Source of the DNA: JAYZDF01 sp036337945
GTDB lineage: Bacteria > Myxococcota > Kuafuiibacteriia > Kuafuiibacteriales > Kuafuiibacteriaceae
Length of the DNA: 22,627 bases
Assembly (NCBI GenBank): GCA_036337945.1
Contig: JAYZDF010000013.1
Span: forward strand, 1-22,627
Direction of reading: 5' to 3'
The notes under the pieces were generated by a model, which was given only the letters and a program-made list of their open reading frames with translations, had not been told where the DNA came from and did no database searches. Shown in pieces: positions 7,563 through 14,975 of the stretch. How positions within the stretch are numbered: the first letter of the stretch is position 1; every line of letters begins with the position of its first letter. The position numbers and the translations under genes were made by a program.

Positions 7563-7606
7563 AGGAAGCTACATCCCAAAAGCTACCACGCTTTGAATAA
7601 TCACGC

Positions 7607-8392
7607 CTAAAATTGACCATGAATTGCGTGAATCAACCATTGTCCCGCGGATTTACGCAAGGTGAACTCCAATTTCTCCAGGGTGCCGTCTTGATTCACT
7701 AACTTTCGGTTCGCTGTGGTGGTTGAGGAGGATTCTAGATGGTTTACTCGGTTTCCCGAAATATAGGCCCATTCCGTCACATGGGCCTGGTTTCTTGTGA
7801 GGTCCACGATGTAGCGGTCGGGTCTTAGTCTCAGTTTCCCGTTGAGTGCCTGACGAATACGGTCTTGCGCTTCAGTTCGATTCTCGTCTCCGTTGCGATA
7901 TTTGGGATGAAGAGTCTTTGCATACGCCACCTCCGAATTGCTTTCGATGGCATCCACTCGCTTCTCCATGAGCGTAATAATATCTCGCACGTTGCTCAAA
8001 AGGCCGGAACGAATCTGATGAGTAGGCTGATGAATTACTTCTAAAAGTACAGGACCTCTAAACGCCCATTTATACTCACCGATCAATTGCGTATCAAGAT
8101 GAGCGCCAATCATTTTACTGTTTGGAAAAGAAGCTCCCGATAAGACTTTTATCTGACTAAACTTCAGCCTAACGGAATCGAAAGACCGATAAATATTTTT
8201 GAGATCATGCAAAAGCTGCGCCTTATCTCCTAATGGGTCAACGTAGTTCTTGTGAATGAGCGCATCGATTTCTTTGATAGAACCTGATGAAATCATTTCT
8301 GCGATATGACTCACGCTAGCTGTCTGACTTTCGATGCAGGCGGAGGTGCAGACGAGCAAAAAAGCCAAAAGACGTCGCTTTTTTCGCACCAT
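7607..8392 (-). CDS. putative NTF2-like lipoprotein
   Basis: I place the start at the ATG at 8392, giving 261 residues, because it yields MVRKKRRLLAFLLVCTSAC, a classic basic-hydrophobic signal with a lipobox-like site. The open frame continues upstream to 8626, but that part is basic, has no export signal and crosses the divergent gene's start. The mature part has 'DALIHKNYVDPLGDKAQLL', which resembles the helix of NTF2/SnoaL-like proteins. It ends in EFTLRKSAGQWLIHAIHG, the usual last strands of such folds, so it may be two NTF2-like halves. I do not recognise a specific family. It is the first gene of an operon with the TPR and FHA genes, which may tie a cell-envelope component to that signalling pair. 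Confidence 0.75.
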   Translation of the reverse strand: MVRKKRRLLAFLLVCTSACIESQTASVSHIAEMISSGSIKEIDALIHKNYVDPLGDKAQLLHDLKNIYRSFDSVRLKFSQIKVLSGASFPNSKMIGAHLDTQLIGEYKWAFRGPVLLEVIHQPTHQIRSGLLSNVRDIITLMEKRVDAIESNSEVAYAKTLHPKYRNGDENRTEAQDRIRQALNGKLRLRPDRYIVDLTRNQAHVTEWAYISGNRVNHLESSSTTTANRKLVNQDGTLEKLEFTLRKSAGQWLIHAIHGQF

Positions 8393-8401
8393 GATGTCGA
8401 A

Positions 8402-8431
8402 TTTATACCTCAATCGACTCGATAGTGTCAT
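8402..8431 (-). promoter_or_regulatory. sigma70-like promoter of the lipoprotein-TPR-FHA operon
   Basis: On the reverse strand ATGACA (8426-8431) and TATAAA (8402-8407) each match five of six consensus bases and are separated by 18 bases. The -10 element ends only nine bases before the ATG at 8392. A start point about seven bases downstream of the -10 would leave a leader of two or three bases, so the mRNA is predicted to be leaderless. This is the best promoter match I found for a protein gene in the window. Confidence 0.6.
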
Positions 8432-8497
8432 TCTTCTTCGTGCTGTACTCCGGAAGGACTGGTTATTCCGCAATCTACATGGCAAGCTGGCCGGGAA

Positions 8498-9754
8498 ATG
8501 GTTCGTGGCGAGATTGAATGGGAATTTTCGGAAAGTGAAGATGGCAGCGGGAGCTTTATGGCGACCAACAAAGCGATCAATCTTATTCGCCAGCATCTCA
8601 CTCGCGGCGAAGTGGATGTTGCTCAAAGCTTATATGAAAGCTGTGCAGAAGATGTTGGTGATGAGCTGCTGCTCGAATTAGACGTCGCATCGACTCATCT
8701 CCAAAAGTCGCTGGCAAACCTTTTTTATCGTTCACGAGATTACCGACGAGCTGCAAAAACTTGTGTGCGTCTTGGAGAATGGTCTCAAGCTGCTCGAGCG
8801 TTTCAAGCTGCTGGCGATTATGCCGGTGCCGCGGAAGCGTATCTTCGTGGAGGAAACACAAAAGACGCTGCTGCACACTTCGAAAAAGCGGGGCACACCC
8901 AAAGAGCGATCGAGCTTTACAAAGACGGCAACAATTTCGGCCGAGCTGCAGATGTCGCGGCGGCAAGCGGCGATTTAGTCAGCGCGGCGAAAATGTGGGT
9001 CAAAGCAGGAGACCGAATGGCAGCGATTCGATCGTTATCCTCGGTTTCAGTCGGACACCCTAATTACGCTGAGGCTACAGCTATGCTGAGTAAAATGACC
9101 CCAGAGCGCACGACGACGCTGATGGAACGGGCGGCAACGATAGAGAATCGTGATACTGAAAATTCCCGTCCAGCTTTTCAGCCGGAGATTGAAAGTAACG
9201 ATCCTTTTGGTGCGCTTGATGGTGCTGTTTTTGATAGGAACAGACCCGAAGCACGCTCTGTATCAATATCTCAGCTCGATCAAGTCACTCGACGAGCTGC
9301 CGCTAGGTACGTCACAAAAATGGAAGGCTACGATTCGCTCAAGCAATTGGCGCTTTTTGAGTCCCTCAGTCTTGACTCTATGAGGGCGCTTTATCACTTG
9401 GGAAACCATGTAAATTATAGACCTGGTGAAATCTTGATCGAGCAAGGCAGGCCTGGAGAAGCTTTGTTTATATTGCGTACAGGGAAAGTCAAAGTTTGTC
9501 TCATAAATGGCCAGAATGAGACGGTTGTCGCCGAAATGAGTTCCGGGGACTGTCTGGGCGAAATGTCGCTAATAGATGAAACTCCTACTTCTGCTCGAGT
9601 TGAGGCAGTTGAAGAAACAGTCGCCTTTGTTATTCGCCGGGATGCCTTACGGACATTTATGTATAGAGATGACCGAATCGCTCTCAAAATATACAAATCT
9701 TTTGCGGCTATTTTGTCGAAACGTCTCAGAACTGTCACAAAACAGCTGGAATAG
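8498..9754 (+). CDS. helical-repeat plus cyclic-nucleotide-binding-domain protein
   Basis: Residues 75-180 are tandem helical pairs of about 20 residues (AARAFQAAGDYAGAAEAYL, AAHFEKAGHTQRAIELY), like TPR/SNAP-type repeats. After a polar linker (200-260), residues 285-405 form a Crp-type cyclic-nucleotide fold with YRPGEILIEQGRPGEALFIL and MSSGDCLGEMSLID. There is no helix-turn-helix after the domain, so it is not a Crp-like DNA-binding regulator; the repeats suggest protein binding. In the phosphate-binding cassette, where PRSA or PRTA is usual, it reads PTSA (363-366), so the conserved arginine is missing. The start is taken at the ATG at 8498; a second in-frame ATG at 8558 with GGGAG nearby is a real alternative. 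The gene is divergent from the lipoprotein-TPR-FHA operon. Confidence 0.88.
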   Translation: MVRGEIEWEFSESEDGSGSFMATNKAINLIRQHLTRGEVDVAQSLYESCAEDVGDELLLELDVASTHLQKSLANLFYRSRDYRRAAKTCVRLGEWSQAARAFQAAGDYAGAAEAYLRGGNTKDAAAHFEKAGHTQRAIELYKDGNNFGRAADVAAASGDLVSAAKMWVKAGDRMAAIRSLSSVSVGHPNYAEATAMLSKMTPERTTTLMERAATIENRDTENSRPAFQPEIESNDPFGALDGAVFDRNRPEARSVSISQLDQVTRRAAARYVTKMEGYDSLKQLALFESLSLDSMRALYHLGNHVNYRPGEILIEQGRPGEALFILRTGKVKVCLINGQNETVVAEMSSGDCLGEMSLIDETPTSARVEAVEETVAFVIRRDALRTFMYRDDRIALKIYKSFAAILSKRLRTVTKQLE

Positions 9755-9763
9755 CCAAGAGAT

Positions 9764-9797
9764 CCTATCTTGACCTCATAGGTCCATGGTGTAAGAC
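9764..9797 (+). promoter_or_regulatory. candidate promoter of the gap operon with an overlapping inverted repeat
   Basis: TTGACC (9770-9775, five of six) is followed after 16 bases by TAAGAC (9792-9797), then nine bases to the ATG of gap. An inverted repeat, CCTAT at 9764-9768 and ATAGG at 9778-9782, straddles the -35 and could be an operator. The -10 is weak (three of six), but it is the same hexamer as in the proC promoter candidate. Confidence 0.35.
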
Positions 9798-9806
9798 ATC
9801 CGCCCA

Positions 9807-10814
9807 ATGAAAAGAATCGCAATTAACGGATTTGGACGAATTGGACGAGGTGTGTTTCGCGCACTGAAATCGGACAATGTACAAATCGTCGCAATAAATG
9901 ATCTAACCGCCGCAGAGACTCTCGCCCATTTACTTAAATACGACTCAGTACATGGTGCGTTTGACGCCGACGTTCGTACGGAAGACGGCCACCTCATCGT
10001 GGACGGCCGAAAGATTGTTATTTCGGCCGAAAGAGACCCAGCAAAACTCGATTGGAAAAATCTAGAAATTGATATCGTGATCGAGTCTACAGGATTCTTC
10101 ACTGAAAGAAGCAAAGCTGCTGCCCATCTTGAAGCTGGCGCAAAGCGCGTCATCCTCTCGGCCCCTGGAAAAAATGTTGATGCAACGTTTTGCATGGGCG
10201 TGAATCACGAAGACTTTGATGCTGATAAGCATTTCGTAGTTTCAAATGCTTCTTGCACCACGAACTGCCTTGCGCCGATTGTAAAACTAATCAACGAAAA
10301 CTTTGGTCTTGAGCATGGGTTGATGACAACCATTCACTCGGTCACTAACGACCAAAAGATTCTAGACCTCCCGCATAAAGATTTGCGACGTGCTCGAGCT
10401 GCGTTTGGTTCGATGATTCCAACGACCACTGGCGCGGCACGAACTGTTGGTCTCGTTCTACCAGAAGTTGTAGGTAAACTGGACGGCATGGCAGTACGTG
10501 TACCGACGCAAAATGTCTCGTTGGTCGATTTTGTTGCCCGAGTGTCACGTGATGTTACCGAGGAAGAAGTAAGGAATCTCTTCGTTAGTGCAGCAGAGTC
10601 TGGTCCTTTTGCGCCATTCATTGGTGCGAGCAACGAACCACTCGTGTCTATCGACTACAACGGAAATCAGAATAGCGCGACTATCGACTTAGCGATGACC
10701 AGTGTTATGGCGGACCGAATGGTCAAAGTCATCGCTTGGTACGATAACGAATCGGGCTATTCCAAACGAGTCGTCGACCTAGTAGAGTACGTCGCGGAAA
10801 AAGCACTCTCCTAA
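9807..10814 (+). CDS. gap: glyceraldehyde-3-phosphate dehydrogenase (NAD-dependent)
   Basis: GAPDH converts glyceraldehyde 3-phosphate, phosphate and NAD+ to 1,3-bisphosphoglycerate and NADH in glycolysis. The 335-residue length is standard. INGFGRIGR at residues 6-14 is the dinucleotide-binding loop, and Asp32 in AINDLT at the end of the second strand points to NAD+ rather than NADP+. The catalytic SNASCTTNCLAP holds Cys150, and His177 in TTIHSVTNDQ is the base. The end, WYDNESGYSKR, is a family hallmark. It is followed 18 bases later by pgk, and pgk in turn by tpiA, forming a glycolytic operon. No Shine-Dalgarno sequence is obvious. Confidence 0.98.
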   Translation: MKRIAINGFGRIGRGVFRALKSDNVQIVAINDLTAAETLAHLLKYDSVHGAFDADVRTEDGHLIVDGRKIVISAERDPAKLDWKNLEIDIVIESTGFFTERSKAAAHLEAGAKRVILSAPGKNVDATFCMGVNHEDFDADKHFVVSNASCTTNCLAPIVKLINENFGLEHGLMTTIHSVTNDQKILDLPHKDLRRARAAFGSMIPTTTGAARTVGLVLPEVVGKLDGMAVRVPTQNVSLVDFVARVSRDVTEEEVRNLFVSAAESGPFAPFIGASNEPLVSIDYNGNQNSATIDLAMTSVMADRMVKVIAWYDNESGYSKRVVDLVEYVAEKALS

Positions 10815-10832
10815 AGAGTCCTTCTACACGCT

Positions 10833-12008
10833 ATGATTAACAAACTCGAAAGCTTAGATTTAAACGGTAAGGTCGTATTTATTCGTGTTGACTTCAATGT
10901 CCCATTGAATGGGGACCAAGAAATTACTGATGATACTCGAATACTCGCGGCCCTACCGACGATTGAATACGCGCGTAAGGCTGGAGCACGAGTTGTTCTC
11001 GCCTCACATCTTGGTCGACCTAAAGGTCAGGTCAATCAAGCCTTATCGCTTAAGCCCGTGGGCTCTCATCTGGCTAGTTTGTTGTCGCACCCGGTTATTT
11101 TTGCTGATGATTGTGTAGGAGACGGCGTAAAAAAGAATATTCGAGATCTGAAATCGGGAGATGTTTTACTCCTCGAAAATCTCCGATTCTATGATGCCGA
11201 AAAGAAGAGTGACGAAGATTTTGCCCGTGCCCTCGCCGATAGTATTGACGTTTATGTCAACGATGCCTTCGGAGCAGCGCATAGAGATCATGCCTCAACG
11301 GCGCATATGGCAAAATTTGTGCGCGAAAAAGGGGCAGGCCTTCTCTTAATGAAAGAGCTCGATGCGCTTCAGGGCCTACTTGCGGCACCAGCGCGGCCTT
11401 TTGTTGCGATTGTCGGCGGCGCGAAGGTTTCTGACAAACTGATGGTCCTCGATAATCTCGTTAGGAAATGCAACAGCATTCTGATTGGTGGGGCTATGGC
11501 GTATACCTTTTTGGCTGCGCTCGGAAAAGGGACCGGTACTAGTCGGGTTGAAGCTGATCGCGTCGGTGCAGCAGAACAGATACTCAAGGCCGCAGCCGCT
11601 CGTAAGGTTAAGTTGTTGCTGCCCGTCGATCATGTCGTCGCGGAGTCTTTCGATGAAAATGCATCGGCCGAGGTTGTAGATGAAATTCGCGAAGGCTCTA
11701 TGGGCTTAGATATCGGTCCAAAAACTCAGGCCGCTTATTCTGATGTGATTCTCAGTGCGGGAACCGTGTTCTGGAATGGGCCAATGGGTGTGTTTGAGTG
11801 GGAAAAGTTTGCCGCAGGCACCAACGCAGTGGCTGAAGCTGTAGCGACGACGAATGCAACGACCGTTGTTGGCGGTGGAGACTCTGTCGCAGCACTGAAA
11901 GCGGCAGGAAAATTTGATCAAGTGACCCATGTCTCGACTGGTGGTGGTGCTAGTTTGGAGCTCATGGAAGGCAAGACCTTACCCGGTGTAAAGGCCTTAG
12001 AGGTATAG
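10833..12008 (+). CDS. pgk: phosphoglycerate kinase
   Basis: PGK transfers the acyl-phosphate of 1,3-bisphosphoglycerate to ADP, giving ATP and 3-phosphoglycerate. The 391 residues match the bacterial size. The N-terminal substrate domain shows VFIRVDFNVPLNG, ASHLGRPKG and VNDAFGAAHRDHAST; the hinge and nucleotide domain show AIVGGAKVSDKL, LLPVDHVVAE, WNGPMGVFEWEKF, VVGGGDSVAAL and STGGGASLELMEG. All expected blocks are present, so the enzyme should be active. It follows gap directly and precedes tpiA by five bases. Confidence 0.98.
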   Translation: MINKLESLDLNGKVVFIRVDFNVPLNGDQEITDDTRILAALPTIEYARKAGARVVLASHLGRPKGQVNQALSLKPVGSHLASLLSHPVIFADDCVGDGVKKNIRDLKSGDVLLLENLRFYDAEKKSDEDFARALADSIDVYVNDAFGAAHRDHASTAHMAKFVREKGAGLLLMKELDALQGLLAAPARPFVAIVGGAKVSDKLMVLDNLVRKCNSILIGGAMAYTFLAALGKGTGTSRVEADRVGAAEQILKAAAARKVKLLLPVDHVVAESFDENASAEVVDEIREGSMGLDIGPKTQAAYSDVILSAGTVFWNGPMGVFEWEKFAAGTNAVAEAVATTNATTVVGGGDSVAALKAAGKFDQVTHVSTGGGASLELMEGKTLPGVKALEV

Positions 12009-12013
12009 ATACT

Positions 12014-12790
12014 ATGAATCGCATCCCATTTATTTGCGGGAATTGGAAAATGAACAACTTAGTGAGCGATAGTGTCGCTTTGTTGGACGGAATTTTACCG
12101 AGACTGTCCGAAGTGCAGGGCGTCGAGGTTGGCGCAGCCCCACCAATGACATCTGTACATGCCGTCAGTAAACGACTGGTTGGCTCGGGCTTCGCCTTGG
12201 CTGCTCAGAATGTTCATCATGAAATGTCAGGTGCCTTTACCGGTGAAGTGAGCGTGGCAATGCTCAAAGATGTTGGTTGTCGTTACGTGTTGGTCGGACA
12301 TAGCGAACGTCGAACACTATTCGGTGAGACGGACGACACCTGTCGCCAGAAGGTAAACGCATCCTTGCAGGGCGGACTCCGAGTCGTTTTATGTATCGGC
12401 GAGACTTTAGCCGAACGCGAAGGCCATCGAACACTGGAAGTGGTCTCCCGGCAACTGAATGTCGCTTTGTCCGAATGTTCTTCTGAGCACGCTGCGGATA
12501 TCGTCGTTGCCTACGAACCCGTTTGGGCTATCGGAACAGGAAAGACTGCTACTCCCGCTCAGGCGCAAGAAGTGCACGCTCATATCCGTACTGAGTTGGC
12601 TAATAAACTCGGGCAATCGGCCGCGGACGGTATTCGTATTCAATATGGTGGATCGATGAAGCCTGCAAACGCCGCTGACCTGCTAAGTCAGGCAGATGTT
12701 GATGGCGGCCTCATCGGTGGTGCTTCTCTCAAACCGGACGATTTTCTGTCGATCTGCATCGCTGCGCGGAACTCGATCACGCATTCGTGA
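12014..12790 (+). CDS. tpiA: triosephosphate isomerase
   Basis: TIM interconverts dihydroxyacetone phosphate and glyceraldehyde 3-phosphate. All three catalytic residues are visible: Lys12 in CGNWKMNN, His96 in VLVGHSERR and Glu168 in AYEPVWAIGTGKTATP. The phosphate-gripper blocks IQYGGSMKPANA and GGLIGGASLKPDDF are also present. The length of 258 is usual. GAGG, overlapping the end of pgk, lies about ten bases before the ATG and may serve as ribosome binding site. It is followed by secG after 78 bases, an order common in proteobacteria. Confidence 0.98.
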   Translation: MNRIPFICGNWKMNNLVSDSVALLDGILPRLSEVQGVEVGAAPPMTSVHAVSKRLVGSGFALAAQNVHHEMSGAFTGEVSVAMLKDVGCRYVLVGHSERRTLFGETDDTCRQKVNASLQGGLRVVLCIGETLAEREGHRTLEVVSRQLNVALSECSSEHAADIVVAYEPVWAIGTGKTATPAQAQEVHAHIRTELANKLGQSAADGIRIQYGGSMKPANAADLLSQADVDGGLIGGASLKPDDFLSICIAARNSITHS

Positions 12791-12810
12791 TCATTTTAGG
12801 ACCGCCTTGG

Positions 12811-12842
12811 ACCCTCTTTTTTTAGTTGTGAGGGTTTATACT
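12811..12842 (+). promoter_or_regulatory. inverted repeat and -10-like hexamer between tpiA and secG
   Basis: ACCCTC (12811-12816) and GAGGGT (12830-12835) form a 6-bp inverted repeat with a 13-base loop containing seven T residues. TATACT (12837-12842, five of six) follows directly. No good -35 lies at the right distance. It may be a weak internal promoter or an attenuator for secG; neither is demonstrated. Confidence 0.25.
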
Positions 12843-12868
12843 GCTGGACAACTTCCTTCTCTTGGGCG

Positions 12869-13210
12869 ATGAGCTTCGGGCTCATGGAAACGGTTCTATA
12901 CGTTGTTCATATTTTTGTTTGCTTGGCACTTATTCCAATCATTTTACTGCAAAGCGGTAAAGGTGGTGGTGTGAGTGCGGCCTTTGGTGGAGGTGGATCC
13001 TCAACCATGTTCGGCAGTCGTGGAGCGAGTAATTTTCTCACTAAGATGACGACAGTCGCAGCGATCGTATTTATGCTCACCAGTCTTTCACTGTCTTGGT
13101 ACTCATCGAAAAGCGCTTCGGTCGTTGGTGATATCTCGACAGAGCAGTCAGCGCCTGCATCTTCAGGTGGTTCGACTGATGATAAAGCTGCAAGCAGCAC
13201 AACAAATTAG
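12869..13210 (+). CDS. secG: protein-export membrane protein SecG
   Basis: SecG is the small accessory subunit of the SecYEG translocon in the inner membrane. The 113-residue protein has two hydrophobic segments (about residues 8-28 and 60-80) around a cytoplasmic loop with the family motif LQSGKGGGVSAAFGGGGSSTMFGSRGASNFLTK. The C-terminal 30 residues are Ser, Ala, Gly and Asp rich and probably disordered. The ATG at 12869 is used; an in-frame ATG at 12884 is possible. Its place between tpiA and tRNA-Leu repeats the arrangement known in several proteobacteria. Confidence 0.93.
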   Translation: MSFGLMETVLYVVHIFVCLALIPIILLQSGKGGGVSAAFGGGGSSTMFGSRGASNFLTKMTTVAAIVFMLTSLSLSWYSSKSASVVGDISTEQSAPASSGGSTDDKAASSTTN

Positions 13211-13224
13211 GAACAAACAATTTT

Positions 13225-13245
13225 TCACGATGGTGATCGTTTCTT
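13225..13245 (+). terminator. weak hairpin after secG
   Basis: The segment holds ACGAT and ATCGT as a short perfect stem with a four-base loop, followed by a T-rich stretch (TTTCTT). The stem is too short for an efficient terminator, but partial termination or processing between secG and the tRNA is possible. Confidence 0.25.
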
Positions 13246-13270
13246 GACATCAAGAAAAGGGCCATCTAAT
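13243..13270 (+). promoter_or_regulatory. promoter of the tRNA-Leu gene
   Basis: A perfect -35, TTGACA (13243-13248), is followed after 16 bases by TCTAAT (13265-13270, five of six). The sequence after the -10 includes CGCCC, a GC-rich discriminator of the type found in stringently controlled stable-RNA promoters. The tRNA starts 17 bases downstream of the -10. The match is strong; stringent control is inferred. Confidence 0.6.
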
Positions 13271-13286
13271 TGAATCGCCCACACAC

Positions 13287-13368
13287 GCGACGGTGGTGGA
13301 ATTGGTAGACACACCATCTTGAGGGGGTGGCGCTGAGAGGCATGGGAGTTCGAGTCTCCCCCGTCGCA
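13287..13368 (+). tRNA. tRNA-Leu, anticodon GAG
   Basis: The acceptor stem pairs GCGACGG (13287-13293) with CCGTCGC (13361-13367), and the discriminator base is A at 13368. The D-arm reads GTGGAATTGGTAGACAC as in other bacterial tRNA-Leu. The anticodon stem pairs CCATC with GGTGG round the loop TTGAGGG, so the anticodon is GAG (codons CUC and CUU). A long variable arm (class II) follows, then the T-arm GGGAG-TTCGAGT-CTCCC. The next bases are TA, so the CCA tail is not encoded and must be added enzymatically. The gene has its own promoter-like sequence and a strong terminator. Its place after secG matches E. coli secG-leuU, which has the same anticodon. Confidence 0.97.
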
Positions 13369-13381
13369 TAAGGATATGAGA

Positions 13382-13417
13382 GCCGTCGGGATTGTATAAT
13401 CTCGGCGGTTTTTTTTT
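13382..13417 (+). terminator. intrinsic terminator after tRNA-Leu
   Basis: A stem of ten base pairs, CCGTCGGGAT against ATCTCGGCGG with two G-U pairs, encloses a short loop and is followed at once by nine T residues (13409-13417). This is a typical rho-independent terminator ending the gap-pgk-tpiA-secG-tRNA region. It lies 18 bases from the end of the convergent nucleotidase gene. Confidence 0.9.
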
Positions 13418-13435
13418 GAACTCCCTCTCGGTAGA

Positions 13436-14935
13436 CTACAGCTTCTCGTGCGCCATCCAGTGTCTTGGTGAGCGAAAATATTGAACAGGAGAATAGAACC
13501 TGAAGTTTGATACGCGCGAAGTATACAAACAAGCGTATCGTTCGACCTGCCTGCCAAAACAGCTATTGTCGTTGCCCTCTTTGAAGACGCTGCCCCAGTA
13601 AGGATTGTAGGCTCGATCAATTTCTGATTCCACGCGATCTCTTTGCTCAATGAGGCTTCTAAGCTCTTTCTTACTTATATCGATTTCAAGTCGAAGTTGC
13701 TTTTTGTCGAAATTTGCTCGGCCCTCTGTCTCGTCTCCATTTTTCACATTTGAAAGAAGTTTCTTTTGCGTGATTTCGTGTTCGAGCATCGACCGTTCTT
13801 CTTCAAGCGCTATTAGCTGAGATTGGGCGTCTCTTTTTTGCCTCGCAACACCGATTTCTTCTTCCATTTCCTCGAGCACTAAAGCGGTTCGCCAAAGGCT
13901 CTCTTTTTTCGAACGAATAATATCTCCATAAATATGATCACCAACGTATAAAATTTCCTCGCCTGGAACGTCGATAAATCTTTCAAATTCGCTCACAGAG
14001 CCGCCTTGAAAAATGAACTGTCGATCTAGAGCAGTAATTTCAACGTTCTCGACAACGTCGCCCGTTGTTTTGTCTAGTGCTAAGAATTTTCGATCCTCGT
14101 TAAAGAACGCCGGTTTCGACGCGCCAACGATCGTGAAATCAAAGTAATTTTGCCAAACCGGATATTCGCTCAGTTTCCCGTCGAGAAGGTGAGACATCGC
14201 CGCTTGCGTGTAAGGACCGTAAGAATTGGTAAGAACGAAGAGCTTCTTTCCGGCAGAGCGAAGCTTATGTAGCGCGACGGGTAGGTCCGGATCCTCTTCG
14301 ATGAATTCAGCAAAGTTTGAGCGAATGACCGACTTCAGCGAGTCGTCGCGGTGACACTCATCAATAGCGCCACGAATATCTTCGAACAATTGACGAAAAT
14401 CGATTCGTTTTCGTCCGAGTCGTAGTTCAAACAGGTCAATAATGTCCGCGTAAAGCACCGCCTCGGGAAGAGCGAACATCGTATCGATCCAGTGATATCT
14501 AGGACCACTCAAACGAATTTTAGCGTTGCGATAAAGAGATTTTCTTTCCTCTCGACTGAGTAGTCTCCGCCCGTGGTATACGCGGCCCACATGATTGTGG
14601 TGATCCATCTTGAAGATGTTTCCAGTCTTTTTATCGACAACGAGACCACGCACAACAAACGCAGGGTCATAGACCATTGAATCGAGCTCCGGAGGATAAC
14701 CGTATTGCTTGATGAGCTTCTCTACCGTGAGTTTGTAGGACAGGGCTTCAATGCTTTGTTTCCGATATTTCAACAGTGTGTAGTCCATATCGAAACCAAT
14801 CATTTGAATTTGCTCGAACCTTAGGTTTCGGTTAACGAATATTTTCCTCTGGGGAGAAAGATGATATTTTTCAGTAAAATCCATAGGTTGGTTGCTTATC
14901 GTTGCGGCCGAAGGTTCGACTTTTTGACCACTCAT
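13436..14935 (-). CDS. HAD-IG family purine 5'-nucleotidase (cN-II-like)
   Basis: Proteins of this family dephosphorylate IMP/GMP-type nucleotides and are related to eukaryotic cytosolic 5'-nucleotidase II. Residues 46-58, IGFDMDYTLLKYR, contain the HAD motif I D-x-D-x-T with the nucleophile Asp49. Motif II is seen in KLFVLTNSYGPYTQAAM, and the distal aspartates in ILYVGDHIYGDII. After the core, a charged helical region of about 90 residues looks like a coiled coil. The C-terminal part with NPYWGSVFKEG is seen in this family. The start is placed at the ATG at 14935 (499 residues) because the upstream extension crosses the divergent lipoprotein gene; an ATG 17 codons later is also possible. 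Only 40 bases separate it from the divergent gene, which therefore shares its promoter region. Confidence 0.9.
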   Translation of the reverse strand: MSGQKVEPSAATISNQPMDFTEKYHLSPQRKIFVNRNLRFEQIQMIGFDMDYTLLKYRKQSIEALSYKLTVEKLIKQYGYPPELDSMVYDPAFVVRGLVVDKKTGNIFKMDHHNHVGRVYHGRRLLSREERKSLYRNAKIRLSGPRYHWIDTMFALPEAVLYADIIDLFELRLGRKRIDFRQLFEDIRGAIDECHRDDSLKSVIRSNFAEFIEEDPDLPVALHKLRSAGKKLFVLTNSYGPYTQAAMSHLLDGKLSEYPVWQNYFDFTIVGASKPAFFNEDRKFLALDKTTGDVVENVEITALDRQFIFQGGSVSEFERFIDVPGEEILYVGDHIYGDIIRSKKESLWRTALVLEEMEEEIGVARQKRDAQSQLIALEEERSMLEHEITQKKLLSNVKNGDETEGRANFDKKQLRLEIDISKKELRSLIEQRDRVESEIDRAYNPYWGSVFKEGNDNSCFGRQVERYACLYTSRVSNFRFYSPVQYFRSPRHWMAHEKL

Positions 14936-14942
14936 GCTATTG

Positions 14943-14975
14943 ATACTACGCCTGAAAGCAAATCCGGGCGATAAT
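14943..14975. promoter_or_regulatory. compact divergent promoter region between the nucleotidase and a lipoprotein gene
   Basis: The space between the two divergent start codons is 40 bases. For the reverse strand TAGTAT (plus-strand ATACTA at 14943-14948) lies seven bases before the nucleotidase ATG, with a poor -35 (TCGCCC) 17 bases upstream. For the forward strand GATAAT (14970-14975, five of six) touches the ATG at 14976 and lies nine bases before the in-frame ATG at 14985, with no good -35. Both would give near-leaderless transcripts. Confidence 0.3.

Noticed and set aside
8393..8626. In-frame upstream extension of the NTF2-like lipoprotein (78 extra residues).
   Set aside because: The extension is basic and domain-free, would hide the signal peptide, and overlaps the divergent cNMP-domain gene; the promoter at 8402-8431 lies inside it.
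13225..13650. Reverse-strand reading frames across the tRNA-Leu and terminator.
   Set aside because: They cross a well-formed tRNA gene and its terminator and show no recognisable protein feature.
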